A stretch of 64,000 nucleotides of DNA from Mesobacillus campisalis. GTDB taxonomy: Bacteria > Bacillota > Bacilli > Bacillales > Cytobacillaceae. This document shows positions 52,684 to 61,541 of the stretch, one piece after another. The first letter of the stretch is position 1. The number at the start of each line of letters is the position of its first letter. A program made the translations under genes and the position numbers. Below the pieces are notes generated by a model. The model did no database searches and was not told the origin of the DNA. It was given only the letters and a program-made list of their open reading frames with translations. The stretch is from the NCBI RefSeq assembly GCF_000986785.1, contig NZ_LAYY01000014.1:62001-126000 (forward strand), in the 5' to 3' direction.

Positions 52684-53853
52684 TCAAGCACTGACATCCG
52701 TTTTGTTTATTTTCACCTGAAGCGTTCTGGTTCCAAAGAACACTTTTAATAATGGCGGCGTAACTAGGGTTGTAAGGATCACCACGATAATCATAGATGT
52801 GTAATATTCTATTGGCAATAGGCCACTGTCCAATCCCATTGCAGCTATGATTAAGGCCACTTCTCCCCGTGAAATCATTCCTGCACCAATACCCATGGAA
52901 GATCGATTGTTAAATCCTGATACCCTGGCTCCAATACCTGAACCAATGAACTTAGACAGTACAGCGATAATCGAGAATACAGTTAAGAATCCCAGCTGGC
53001 TTCCAATTCCGTTAAATGATACAGCTAAACCAATACTTACAAAAAAGAAAGGAACGAAAAGACCATTTGCGATTGGTTCTACTTTATGTTCAATTTCTTC
53101 TTTATATTTAGTCTGGGAAATTGCAATCCCTGCAAAGAACGTCCCAATAATCCCGGCTACCCCCAAATATTCTGCAAAGTAGGCGAAGCTAAAGCAAATA
53201 ATTAAGCCGGCACTTAAAACAGTCTCCGTTACCTTAAACTTTGAAAATACCTGGATAAATCTAGGCACTACCCATTTCGCAGCAAGAATGATTACCACAA
53301 AGAATAAGATTTTTTTCCCAATAAGCAGGGCAAGGTTCGTATCAGAGTTTGCGAAGAAACTAATCGCAATAGCAAGTAAAATGACAACAATAATATCGTC
53401 CAATACGGCTGCTCCTAGTAACGCAGAACCTTCTTTACTATTTAGCCAGCCAAGTTCCCTTAATGTTTGGACAGAGATGCTTACAGATGTTGCAGACAAT
53501 AATAACCCTACAAAGATGGATTCTGCCGTGTTAAAACCAAAAATTTGAGCAGCAAAATAGGATAATAAAATGGGGGCAATAACCCCGCCAACCGCAACGA
53601 GCACTGCTGCCTTTTTATTTTCGTTCAAATCATTTAGATCCGTTTCCAAACCTGCTAAAAACATTAACAGCAGCACACCAATTTGGCTAAAAACAGTGAT
53701 GATTTCCGAGTCATGCACCCATCCAAGCAATGCCGGCCCCAAAATAATCCCAACGATAATTTTTCCCAATACAGAGGGTTGGCCAAGTTTAATGCTTAAT
53801 TGGCCAGCTATTTTTGTTGCAAGTAAAATAAGAACAATTTGTAATATAACCAT
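52684..53853 (-). CDS. CPA2-family Na+/H+ (or K+/H+) antiporter
   Basis: 389 aa with about 12 membrane helices and no C-terminal NAD-binding domain. Family features: GQPSVLGKIIVGIILGPALLG in helix 2, LLLMFLAGLETDLNDL, SATSVSISVQTLRELG, and the ion-binding GAAVLDDIIVVILL (adjacent Asp pair). It is closest to the GerN/NapA/YjbQ-type antiporters. It probably exchanges monovalent cations for protons at the membrane. The transcript leader contains an attenuator-like hairpin. Confidence 0.88.
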   Translation of the reverse strand: MVILQIVLILLATKIAGQLSIKLGQPSVLGKIIVGIILGPALLGWVHDSEIITVFSQIGVLLLMFLAGLETDLNDLNENKKAAVLVAVGGVIAPILLSYFAAQIFGFNTAESIFVGLLLSATSVSISVQTLRELGWLNSKEGSALLGAAVLDDIIVVILLAIAISFFANSDTNLALLIGKKILFFVVIILAAKWVVPRFIQVFSKFKVTETVLSAGLIICFSFAYFAEYLGVAGIIGTFFAGIAISQTKYKEEIEHKVEPIANGLFVPFFFVSIGLAVSFNGIGSQLGFLTVFSIIAVLSKFIGSGIGARVSGFNNRSSMGIGAGMISRGEVALIIAAMGLDSGLLPIEYYTSMIIVVILTTLVTPPLLKVFFGTRTLQVKINKTDVSA

Positions 53854-53883
53854 GTCTTCTACCCCTATTAAATTATTTTATAT

Positions 53884-53931
53884 AAAAAAACACATAGCAG
53901 TGCCAATTTGACTGACTCCACCATGTGTTTT
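53884..53931 (-). terminator. Terminator-like hairpin in the antiporter leader
   Basis: On the minus strand AAAACACAT (53923-53931) pairs with ATGTGTTTT (53887-53895) over a 27-base loop and is followed by a T run. It ends only 30 bases before the antiporter start, so it lies inside that leader. It may also end transcripts from the manA-like gene. Confidence 0.6.
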
Positions 53932-53952
53932 AATTATTTAATTAGCAAACTA

Positions 53953-53958
53953 ATTATA
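53953..53958 (-). promoter_or_regulatory. Probable -10 element of the antiporter gene
   Basis: TATAAT on the minus strand; a weak GTTTCA lies 17 bases upstream. A degenerate copy of the uxaC-type palindrome (53933-53957) overlaps it. Confidence 0.4.
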
Positions 53959-54025
53959 GCAGGCTTCTATCTTTATGAAACCGCTTTTTAAAAAATTTTT
54001 GTAATTTTGTATACATTGTATCCGT

Positions 54026-55117
54026 TTATTCGCTTTCCGGTCCGCGGAACCTTAGGGCCCTAAATGGTTCGTTCCCCCTGTTTTTAATCATGAAGGAAGT
54101 ATCGGCCGGAAGGAAATATTGTTCCCCGGCATTCGCTTCCATCATTTCTCTTCCACTTGTGAAGCACGCTTTTCCTGACAATATGTACATTCCCGAAAAC
54201 ACACTTTCTTCCGGCACGTCCATCTCCCCTTCCACTTCAAGAAGCGTCATACCGAAATAAGGGGTATACTTGTACCCAATGAGCTCTACTTCCCTCTTCC
54301 CCCCACCCTCTTGAAGAACGCAAGGAGGGATCTTCCATTTTTTCAAGGTATCTTCCCTGGTCCGCCCTTCATAATTGAAACAGTCGAACATCCGGTCGAA
54401 CCCGATTCCCTGGTGGCACATGAAGTCATCGATCCTAAAGCCCGAAGGCGTGGTTTTCTCAATCCGGAAGGTATAATCGGTCGGTTCCTGGATTTCAACA
54501 AGGAAACATCCTGAACCTATGGCATGGGGGGTCCCCCCTTCAATCAAGAAGGTGTCCCCCGGTTTTACCTCATACCGGTGGAGGCAATTCAGCATCCCTT
54601 CTATGTCCTGGTCCCAGAACAATTTTTCCCACTGCTCCCGCGTGACGCCGGGCTTGAACCCGAGGTACACATAAGGAGTAACCCCGTTGATTGCTCTTCC
54701 CCCAAGGATGTGCCAGCACTCCGTTTTTCCGTAGGAAGAGAAGAACAGCTCCTCCGCCTTCTTCCTGTCCGGATGGACCTGGACGGTCAGGCGTTCGGCT
54801 GAGTCAATAATTTTGACCAAAACCCCTGTCCCGCTTCCGTGCTTTTCGTGATGAGCCTTTCCCAGCACTTTTTCTGGGTCCCCTTTGATCCATTCCCTTA
54901 GGGTGATGTCGTTTCCGGCCACCACGCTTAGTCCTTCCAATAAGTGTTCGCGTCCCTTGTTTCGTGCCTCCACCACCGACATGATCCACTCTTCAGGGAA
55001 ATGCCCGTCCACCTGATTCTCCTTCCCCTGCCGCTCATCGATGAGCTTTCCGCCGAGATACGTGCGCCAGGCACGGGTCGGCAGCAGCCTCACCGGAAGA
55101 GTGTTTCCTCTTTTCAT
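54026..55117 (-). CDS. Class I mannose-6-phosphate isomerase-like protein
   Basis: 363 aa from ATG 55117 (AGGAG 9 bases upstream). Type I PMI cupin features: FPEEWIMSVVEARN, GVLVKIIDSAERLTVQVHPD with the zinc Gln and His, KTECWHIL (zinc Glu), and FLIEGGTPHAIGSGCFLVEIQEPTDYTFR (zinc His). It interconverts mannose 6-phosphate and fructose 6-phosphate in most relatives, but this sugar-acid context and its divergence from standard ManA leave the substrate open. It lies 40 bases after the GntR gene. Confidence 0.8.
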   Translation of the reverse strand: MKRGNTLPVRLLPTRAWRTYLGGKLIDERQGKENQVDGHFPEEWIMSVVEARNKGREHLLEGLSVVAGNDITLREWIKGDPEKVLGKAHHEKHGSGTGVLVKIIDSAERLTVQVHPDRKKAEELFFSSYGKTECWHILGGRAINGVTPYVYLGFKPGVTREQWEKLFWDQDIEGMLNCLHRYEVKPGDTFLIEGGTPHAIGSGCFLVEIQEPTDYTFRIEKTTPSGFRIDDFMCHQGIGFDRMFDCFNYEGRTREDTLKKWKIPPCVLQEGGGKREVELIGYKYTPYFGMTLLEVEGEMDVPEESVFSGMYILSGKACFTSGREMMEANAGEQYFLPADTSFMIKNRGNEPFRALRFRGPESE

Positions 55118-55157
55118 CAAGCTTCACTCCTCTTTCCTTCCATTATCCCGCCCAATC

Positions 55158-55850
55158 TCAGTGCTGGAAATAATGTGGGTATTTCTGCTTCAACTCATCA
55201 ATGTGCCATAAACATTTCCCCAAATGGGAACCTATGACCTTCTCTGCCTCATCAGCATCCTTCTTCCTGAGGACGTTCACCAATCTTTCATGATCGTCCA
55301 GAGTCTCCTCCCATCTGGAAGGGCTGCTGGCTACGAGCCTCAATACCCGGACCCTCTTGAACTGCGCGTTCATCTGGTCAATAGCCTGCCAGGTTTTCTT
55401 CTTGCCAAGCCCTTTGAAGATCGTTTCGTGGAACTCGTCGTCTAGCTGGAAGAAGGCCTTGTAATCTCCATCTCCAACCGATTTTCTTTGCCTGATCAAA
55501 CTCCGCTCCAACAGTAAAAGCGTATCTTCGCTCAATTGCGCCGCGGCGATTCGAATGACGGCCATTTCTAGGTTCAGCCTCATGAACCTCGATTCCTCCA
55601 CCAGGGGAGGGTCAATGAGCGATACGAACGTTCCAATCTGAGGGACGATCTCCACAAGTCCCTGCCTTGAAAGCTGGATCATCGCTTCCCTGACCGGAGT
55701 CCTGCTCACATGGAGATTGGAGGCAATTTCATTTTCCGAAAGCGCCGAACCAGGCTGAAGCTGGCAATCGATGATGTTTTCGAATAAATATTGATACACA
55801 TAGTCACGCCTTGTGCCGCTTCCAATCTTCCCTGCATTTTTGGTTTTCAT
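55158..55850 (-). CDS. GntR-family regulator with FCD domain
   Basis: 230 aa. N-terminal winged helix: DYVYQYLFENIIDCQLQPGSALSENEIASNLHVSRTPVREAMIQLSRQGLVEIVPQIGTFV. C-terminal FCD sensor with metal-binding residues in LDDEFHETIF, LDDHERLV and GSHLGKCLWH. FCD regulators commonly sense sugar acids or organic acids. It lies between the TRAP genes and the manA-like gene, so it is the best local candidate to bind the TTAATTTGTTTA palindromes; this is inference. Confidence 0.9.
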   Translation of the reverse strand: MKTKNAGKIGSGTRRDYVYQYLFENIIDCQLQPGSALSENEIASNLHVSRTPVREAMIQLSRQGLVEIVPQIGTFVSLIDPPLVEESRFMRLNLEMAVIRIAAAQLSEDTLLLLERSLIRQRKSVGDGDYKAFFQLDDEFHETIFKGLGKKKTWQAIDQMNAQFKRVRVLRLVASSPSRWEETLDDHERLVNVLRKKDADEAEKVIGSHLGKCLWHIDELKQKYPHYFQH

Positions 55851-55904
55851 AGCATTTCCCTTTCCTTCCCTTCCTCCTATTCAAATACGGGAGAAGGGAA
55901 CCAG

Positions 55905-55926
55905 AAAAAAGGGCCTCAGGCGACCC
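55905..55926 (-). terminator. Probable terminator of the TRAP operon
   Basis: On the minus strand, GGGTC and GGCCC arms around GCCTGA are followed by six T, about 45 bases past the dctM stop. Confidence 0.6.
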
Positions 55927-55970
55927 CAAAAGGATAATTCCCTCCGTGAGCCGCCAGGACACCCTCTTTC

Positions 55971-57254
55971 CTACTCCCCGAAGACGACATCAGGTATGAA
56001 CAAGATGAAATCCGGGAAAAACACCATGATGGCCACGACGGCAAAAATGGCAATGTAAAACGGAATGGCCTCCTTCACCGTATCCTGAGGTGAGCAACCC
56101 ATAATCTGGGAAACAGTGAACAGCGACACCCCCATCGGCGGGGTGATAATGCCAAACGTTGTGACCGTCATCATGATTAACCCGAAATGCACTGGGTCAA
56201 TGCCGACGCTAGTGACAATCGGGACGAAAATCGGGGTCAGAAGAAGCGTGACGACCGTTGTCTCGACAAACATCCCAGCGATGATCAAGGCAAGGATGAT
56301 AACGCCGAGAAGAGCGTACGGATTTTGAGTGATTCCGGAAATGATTTCGGATAGGCTCCGGGTTACGTTGTCATAGACGATTCCGTACCCGAATATCCCT
56401 GAAACCGAAATGATAAGCATTACGGCGCCGATGTCCACCGCGCTATTCTGAACCGTTTCCCATAGTCTCTTCCATGTAAGATCCTTATAAATTACCATTC
56501 CTACAAAGATGGCATACACGGCCGCAAACGCACCGGACTCGGATGGGGTGAAAATTCCATACCGGATTCCGACAATCAAGATCACCGGAAACAGCAATGC
56601 CCATATACCGTCTTTCAATGCGACAAGTACTTCCTTGATTCCGGGCGGTTTTTCCCTTTCCGGCAGATACCTGTTTCTCCTGCTTGTGTAGGAGACAGCG
56701 ATCATCAAGGCAATCATCATCATGATTCCAGGGAGGATTCCGGCAGCGAATAGCCTCCCGATGGATACTTCCCCGATGCTTCCGTAAAGGATGAGCCCCA
56801 TGCTCGGGGGAATTGTCGCCGTTATGAGTGACGACACCCCATTGATAGCTGCCCCGTAAGCCGGCTTGTACCCTTTCCTCACCATGTCAGGACCGAGGAT
56901 CCTCGACTGCATTGCAGCATCCGCGACCGCAGAACCCGATACCCCGCCCATCAATGTACTAAGCACCACACTCACCTGCGCAAGGTTCCCGTACATATGC
57001 CCAGTGAGGACATCCGCGAGCTTAATGAGCCTTTTCGTAATCCCCGTGCTGTTCATCAGGTGCCCCGCGAAGATGAATAGCGGGATGGCGAGCATGGTGA
57101 ACGACTGGGAAGTGGTCAGTGTTCTCTGAACGGCAATGGACAGAGGCACTTCAGGTGTGGTAAGGAAAAAGAACAGTCCGGAAATCCCGATCGCGAACGC
57201 TACCGGCATCCCAAAGAACAATAGAAATAAAAAGACTGCAAGGACTAGTAACAT
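55971..57254 (-). CDS. dctM: TRAP transporter large permease DctM
   Basis: 427 aa with about 12 membrane helices. MLAIPLFIFAGHLMNSTGI, MGGVSGSAVADAAMQSRILGPDMVRKGY, AAINGVSSLITATIPPSMGLILYGSIGEVSIGRLFAAGILPGI and the C-terminal GIITPPMGVSLFTVSQIMG are standard DctM segments. It forms the transport channel, coupled to the Na+ gradient. GGGGGAGCGT precedes ATG 57254, 9 bases after dctQ. Confidence 0.95.
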   Translation of the reverse strand: MLLVLAVFLFLLFFGMPVAFAIGISGLFFFLTTPEVPLSIAVQRTLTTSQSFTMLAIPLFIFAGHLMNSTGITKRLIKLADVLTGHMYGNLAQVSVVLSTLMGGVSGSAVADAAMQSRILGPDMVRKGYKPAYGAAINGVSSLITATIPPSMGLILYGSIGEVSIGRLFAAGILPGIMMMIALMIAVSYTSRRNRYLPEREKPPGIKEVLVALKDGIWALLFPVILIVGIRYGIFTPSESGAFAAVYAIFVGMVIYKDLTWKRLWETVQNSAVDIGAVMLIISVSGIFGYGIVYDNVTRSLSEIISGITQNPYALLGVIILALIIAGMFVETTVVTLLLTPIFVPIVTSVGIDPVHFGLIMMTVTTFGIITPPMGVSLFTVSQIMGCSPQDTVKEAIPFYIAIFAVVAIMVFFPDFILFIPDVVFGE

Positions 57255-57263
57255 ACGCTCCCC

Positions 57264-57728
57264 CTACCCATTCTTCTTCCATGTCTGGCGAATTTTGATT
57301 ACCGTGCTCACCATCATGAGAAATGCACCCACAGGCACGGAGATGGTGGCCCATGAATAACTGATCCCGAGCGTCTGGAATTGCCTGCTGGTGCTCTCCA
57401 TCGCGAGCGGAACGCCATACCATAGAAGGAAACCAAGGAATAGCAGTATAACGACATTCCACACACTCATGACAATCTTTCTCCCATTTTCCGTAAGCCG
57501 GTTGATTAATAGATCCATGTTGACTAGTTCCGCCTTCCTGATGGCCATGTCGGCCCCCAGGAAGATCACCCAGGCGAACAGGAGCATCGAAAGATCGACG
57601 GCCCAGTTGATAGGGTACTTAATGGTCCGGAAGATGGCAGAGAGGAAGACAAGAAGAGTAATGGAAATAAGGAAGCTTTTGACCAGCGTCTCTTCCACCT
57701 TGCAAAAGTGACCATACAATTTTTTCAT
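57264..57728 (-). CDS. dctQ: TRAP transporter small permease DctQ
   Basis: 154 aa, four helices. WAVDLSMLLFAWVIFLGADMAIRKAELVNMDLLINRL and SYSWATISVPVGAFLMM match DctQ. It partners DctM and lies 2 bases after dctP. Confidence 0.9.
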   Translation of the reverse strand: MKKLYGHFCKVEETLVKSFLISITLLVFLSAIFRTIKYPINWAVDLSMLLFAWVIFLGADMAIRKAELVNMDLLINRLTENGRKIVMSVWNVVILLFLGFLLWYGVPLAMESTSRQFQTLGISYSWATISVPVGAFLMMVSTVIKIRQTWKKNG

Positions 57729-57730
57729 GT

Positions 57731-58735
57731 TTATCTTCCTATTTCTTTATAGATTTGTTCTCTCAATTCTGTGAAGCCAAGCTTTTCATACGCCTGTTCG
57801 GCTGCCTTTTTGAATGCCTCGACATCGGGCTCGACCACTTCGACTCCTTCAGCCTTCAGCTTTTCCTCAAGCTCTCCCTGCATGTCCGCAATTTCCTTGG
57901 CATTTCCTTCCGCAACTGCTCTTGTCTCCTCCAGCAGCAGGGTCTGAAGATCTTCAGGAAGGGTTTCGAACCATTTTTCCCCTACGATGATTCCGTTGAT
58001 GAGCTGGAAATGGCTTGTCTTGTTTACATACTTGATGACTTCATACATGCGGGAAGGATATGTAGACGTATGCTGAGCTTCCGCTCCATCGATGGCGCCC
58101 TGCTGAACAGCGGAGTACGCCTCTCCCCATGGCATCGCAATCGGTGTTGCGCCCATCGCTTTCACGGATTCCTGCCAAACAGGAGATCCAGGCGTCCGGA
58201 TCCTGAGCCCTTTCAGGTCTTCCGGTTTCTCAATCGGCTCATTGGTCAGGAAATGCCTTGGTCCGTCATACCAGTTAAACGATAGCACGCGGATTCCGTG
58301 CTCTTCCGCCAGGGATTTTTCCCACGATTTGAAGGTGTCCCCCTGGGTGATTTTCAATACGTCTTCATAGTTATCGGCAAGGTAAGGGGCTCCGATGATG
58401 CCCATTTCCTCCACATATAAGCCCATGCGGCTTCCATCCGTGAGAACAGCCACGTTCACTCCCTGTTCTGCTTGTTCGATAACGTCATCGTCACTTCCAA
58501 GCTGTGCACTTGGGTAGACTTCCATTTTCAGACGCCCTTCCGATTTTTCCTCAAGCCTTTCCGCAAGGTCGTAGAATCCTTTTACGATTGGCGCTGTTTC
58601 TGCCTGCTGGGTGGACATCTTTAAGGTATAGACCTTTCCCTCTTCCTTCTTTGTGTCCCCACCGCTCTGTTCCGAGCAGCCTGCCAATGCAAGCGCTGCC
58701 ATCATGACCAATAGGAAAACCCACCTTTTCTTCAT
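57731..58735 (-). CDS. dctP: TRAP transporter substrate-binding lipoprotein DctP
   Basis: 334 aa from ATG 58735 (GAGGGGGAG upstream; the in-frame TTG further up is rejected). Lipobox LAGC at about residue 20. DctP fold: QLGSDDDVIEQAEQGVNVAVLTDGS, GLRIRTPGSPVWQESVKAMGATPIAMPWGEAYSAVQQGAIDGAEAQHTSTYPSRMYEVIKYVNKTSHFQLINGIIVGEKWFETLP. The conserved Arg of RIRTPGSP should bind a carboxylate. Context (uxaC, uxuB-like gene) points to hexuronate. A cre-like site and the shared palindrome precede it. Confidence 0.93.
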   Translation of the reverse strand: MKKRWVFLLVMMAALALAGCSEQSGGDTKKEEGKVYTLKMSTQQAETAPIVKGFYDLAERLEEKSEGRLKMEVYPSAQLGSDDDVIEQAEQGVNVAVLTDGSRMGLYVEEMGIIGAPYLADNYEDVLKITQGDTFKSWEKSLAEEHGIRVLSFNWYDGPRHFLTNEPIEKPEDLKGLRIRTPGSPVWQESVKAMGATPIAMPWGEAYSAVQQGAIDGAEAQHTSTYPSRMYEVIKYVNKTSHFQLINGIIVGEKWFETLPEDLQTLLLEETRAVAEGNAKEIADMQGELEEKLKAEGVEVVEPDVEAFKKAAEQAYEKLGFTELREQIYKEIGR

Positions 58736-58775
58736 GTTTCTCCCCCTCAAATATGGTTATTTGTTTTAGTGATGG

Positions 58776-58789
58776 TGTAAACGTTTCCA
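58776..58789. promoter_or_regulatory. cre-like CcpA site upstream of dctP
   Basis: TGTAAACGTTTCCA matches the cre consensus at 13 of 14 positions, 41 bases upstream of the start codon. Confidence 0.6.
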
Positions 58790-58831
58790 CCACACTTGTA
58801 TACTAGCATACTGAATTTTTAGAAATCAACA

Positions 58832-58856
58832 TAAATTTGTTTGCTAAACAAATATT
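58832..58856. promoter_or_regulatory. Palindromic operator upstream of dctP
   Basis: TAAATTTGTTTG, one base, TAAACAAATATT. The core ATTTGTTTG/TAAACAAAT is symmetric except at the innermost position. Two more half-sites (ATATTTGTTTA near 58880, TATTTGTCTA near 58923) lie to the right. Confidence 0.65.
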
Positions 58857-59058
58857 TTTTAATATTGTTTCAAATTCTCCATATTTGTTTAGAATTTTTT
58901 ATGATAATCAGCCACAATTATTATATTTGTCTAATTTGTGGACACTAAAAATTTTTTGGAGGAAAATTCAACTTTTAATAGTGAAATCTACTTATACCCC
59001 GTATAGTATATAGATATAAGCTATTCCCTTATTTTCAGGGATTAACTACACATTTTAA

Positions 59059-59072
59059 TACCCATATAGGTA
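59059..59072. promoter_or_regulatory. CstR/CsoR-like operator before the CoA-disulfide reductase pseudogene
   Basis: TACCC-ATAT-AGGTA, one mismatch from the perfect TACCC-N4-GGGTA, 27 bases upstream of the ATG. A second, weaker copy (TACCC-CGTA-TAGTA) lies at 58995-59008. Confidence 0.5.
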
Positions 59073-59098
59073 TATATAAAGAACGAGGAGGAATTATC

Positions 59099-60624
59099 AT
59101 GGCTAAAAAAATTGTAATCGTTGGAGGAGTTGCAGGTGGCGCTTCAGCTGCTGCCAGACTGAGAAGATTGGATGAGACAGCAACCATAGTTTTAATTGAG
59201 CGAGGCGAACACATATCTTTTGCAAACTGTGGCTTGCCCTACTTTATCGGCGAGACAATCAAGGACAGGCAAAAGCTTTTTGTCCAGACGGTTGAAGGAA
59301 TGAGCAAAAAACCTTGATATCCGGAACCTGACAGAAGTAATCGGCATCAATCGCGATAAAAAAACGGTCACAGTGAAAGATCTTCAATCCAGTGAGGTTT
59401 ATGAAGAAAATTATGACAGTTTGATTTTATCCCCTGGTGCAAAACCGGTTGTCCCGCCAATTGATGGGCTTTCGGAAGCAAACAACATCTTTACGTTAAG
59501 AAATATTCCGGGTACAGATAAAATCAAATCATTAATCGATAAGAAGAACCCTCAAAAAGCTGTCGTGATCGGGGGCGGGTTCATTGGGCTGAAAATGGCT
59601 GAAAACCTTGCGGAGCGCGGCATCGAAGTGACAGTTGTGGAACTTGGAAAGCAGGTAATGGCTCCGCTTGATTATGAAATGGCCTCCCTTATTCACACCC
59701 ATCTCGCAGAGAAAGGCGTTAACTTGATCTTGGAGGATGGAGTAAAAGCTTTTAAACAAAATGGGAGTATCATTGAACTGGAGAGCGGAATGCAAATTTG
59801 CACCGACATGGCGATTTTATCAATCGGGGTCAGCCCTGAGAACAAGCTTGCAGTCATGGCCGGCCTGGAGGTAGGCCAGCGCGGCGGGATTCTCGTGAAT
59901 GATTATCTGCAAACAAATGACCCGGATATTTACGCCATTGGAGATGCGATTGAAGTCAAAGATTTTATCAATGGAAATGCAGCCATGATTACGTTAGCAG
60001 GACCAGCGAACCGCCAGGGTAGAATTGTAGCCAATAATGTATATGGCAAGCAGGAAAAATATAAAGGAACGCTTGGCACCTCCATCCAGGAGCTGCGCCT
60101 ATTGCTTTAAAATTGCTCTTCAGCCCGGAGACAGGAAGCATCTACGGAGCACAGGCTGTCGGCGAAGATGGCGGATTGATGTCATTGCAACGGCCATTAA
60201 AGGAGGGTTAACGGTCCATGATTTAACCGAAGTGGAGTTATCCTACGCTCCTCCCTTCTCTTCTGCAAAAGATCCAGTCAACATGGCAGGCTATGTTGCA
60301 GCCAACATCATGGACGGAGATGTTGAAACCGTGCAGTGGGATGAGATTGACTTAATCGTCGAGAATGGCGGACTGCTGATTGATGTCCGCGAGCCGATTG
60401 AAAGAGAAATGGGATTTATTAAGGGTTCAATCAATATCCCGCTGGGAGAAATAAGGAATCGTCTGCACGAAATTCCTAAAGATCAAACGGTCTTTGTCTC
60501 TTGCCAGGTGGGATTGAGAGGTTATCTGGCTTCCAGGATTCTAAAGGATAATGGGTATTCGGTGAAAAACCTGGACGGGGGCTGGAAGACCTACTCTAGT
60601 GCCATCCAAAAAGGAAATGATTAA
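59099..60624 (+). pseudogene. CoA-disulfide reductase-rhodanese fusion, multiply disrupted
   Basis: From ATG 59099 (GAGGAGGAATTATC upstream) the N-terminus is intact: FAD fold VIVGGVAGGASAAARLRRLDE and active-site FANCGLPYFIG with the Cys. After EGMSKK (about 59316) the frame shifts by a small deletion; the second frame (NLDIRNLTEVIG to GTLGTSI, including the NAD fold VIGGGFIGLKMAENLAERG) runs to about 60084. About 45 residues are then missing before ALKLLFSPETGSIYGAQAVGEDG, another shift follows near 60172, and RIDVIATAIKGGLTVHDLTEVELSYAPPFSSAKDPVNMAGYVAANI leads to an intact C-terminal rhodanese (LIDVREPIE, VSCQVGLRGY). The parent reduces CoA-disulfide or polysulfide species. Confidence 0.88.
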
Positions 60625-60628
60625 ACAC

Positions 60629-60656
60629 AAAGGCTTGCTGCTGACAGCAAGCCTTT
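60629..60656. terminator. Intrinsic terminator between convergent genes
   Basis: Perfect 12-bp arms AAAGGCTTGCTG and CAGCAAGCCTTT with a 4-base loop; T runs are short. Confidence 0.65.
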
Positions 60657-60709
60657 GGCTTTTAGGAAGATAGATTATTCCTGCATTATCATTCCACAAA
60701 ACATAGCGT

Positions 60710-61486
60710 TTATAAAATATCCAGCCAAATTTTTATAGCTGTCGCCAGGATTAATACAGCCAGAATCACCTGAAGAAGTTTTGTATTCACCTTTTTCCCT
60801 GCCATCGCTCCTAATGGTGACGCAATTAAGCTTGCGACAACCATTATGGCCGCTGGACCATAATCCACTTGGCCCGTCGTGATTTTGCCGACGGTAGCTC
60901 CGATCGAGGAGATGAAAGTGATCGCCAAAGAAGAAGCAATGGTCATCCTTGTAGGTATTTTCAATACCACGAGCATGATTGGCACCAATAAAAAGGCTCC
61001 TGCGGCACCAACGATACCTGCCCCAATCCCGACAATCAGAGAAAGAACAGCTGCAAGCCATTTATTGAACGTTACTTGATCCAGCGGGATATCATCCAGT
61101 CCTTTTTTAGGAATGAACATCATCACCGCTGCTGTTAAGGCGAGGATCCCATAAATCAAGTTAATTCCTGCTTCCGACATCAGCTTTGATCCAAACCCGC
61201 CAATAAAGCTGCCGACTAAAATGCTGGCTCCCATGTAGGCAATTAATGATTTATTTAAATAACCACCTTTCCGGTAGGCCAAGACTCCGCCAATGGTTGC
61301 AAAAAACACCTGAACTGCACTAATGCCGGAGACTTCGTGTGCCGTGAATGCGGACAAGCCTAACAATGGCGGGATATAGAGAAGCAACGGGTATTTAATG
61401 ATGGACCCGCCAATCCCGAGCATCCCTGAAATATAAGAACCGATAAACCCAATAAGAAAAATAGTAATAATAAATTCGAGTTCCAT
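60710..61486 (-). CDS. TauE/SafE (TSUP) family sulfite/thiosulfate-type transporter
   Basis: 258 aa, eight hydrophobic segments. TSUP hallmarks: [22 protein letters not shown] near the start and the second-repeat [43 protein letters not shown]. Last gene of the sulfur cluster. In CstR-regulated clusters the TauE member is thought to export sulfite or a related anion made by the persulfide dioxygenase. A terminator hairpin separates it from tusA. Confidence 0.9.
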   Translation of the reverse strand: MELEFIITIFLIGFIGSYISGMLGIGGSIIKYPLLLYIPPLLGLSAFTAHEVSGISAVQVFFATIGGVLAYRKGGYLNKSLIAYMGASILVGSFIGGFGSKLMSEAGINLIYGILALTAAVMMFIPKKGLDDIPLDQVTFNKWLAAVLSLIVGIGAGIVGAAGAFLLVPIMLVVLKIPTRMTIASSLAITFISSIGATVGKITTGQVDYGPAAIMVVASLIASPLGAMAGKKVNTKLLQVILAVLILATAIKIWLDIL

Positions 61487-61503
61487 GGTTTTCTCACTCT
61501 CCT

Positions 61504-61528
61504 AAAAAAGGGAACCATGATGGTTCCC
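61504..61528 (-). terminator. Intrinsic terminator between tusA-like and tauE-like genes
   Basis: GGGAACCA (61510-61517) and TGGTTCCC (61521-61528) with a 3-base loop are followed on the minus strand by six T. It would reduce transcription of the tauE-like gene relative to the rest. Confidence 0.8.
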
Positions 61529-61541
61529 CTCTATACGATTA

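Noticed and set aside
59331-59333. UGA in the CoA-disulfide reductase gene as a second selenocysteine codon
   Set aside because: Homologous sequence continues in another frame, not in frame after the UGA, and further lesions follow. It is a frameshift.
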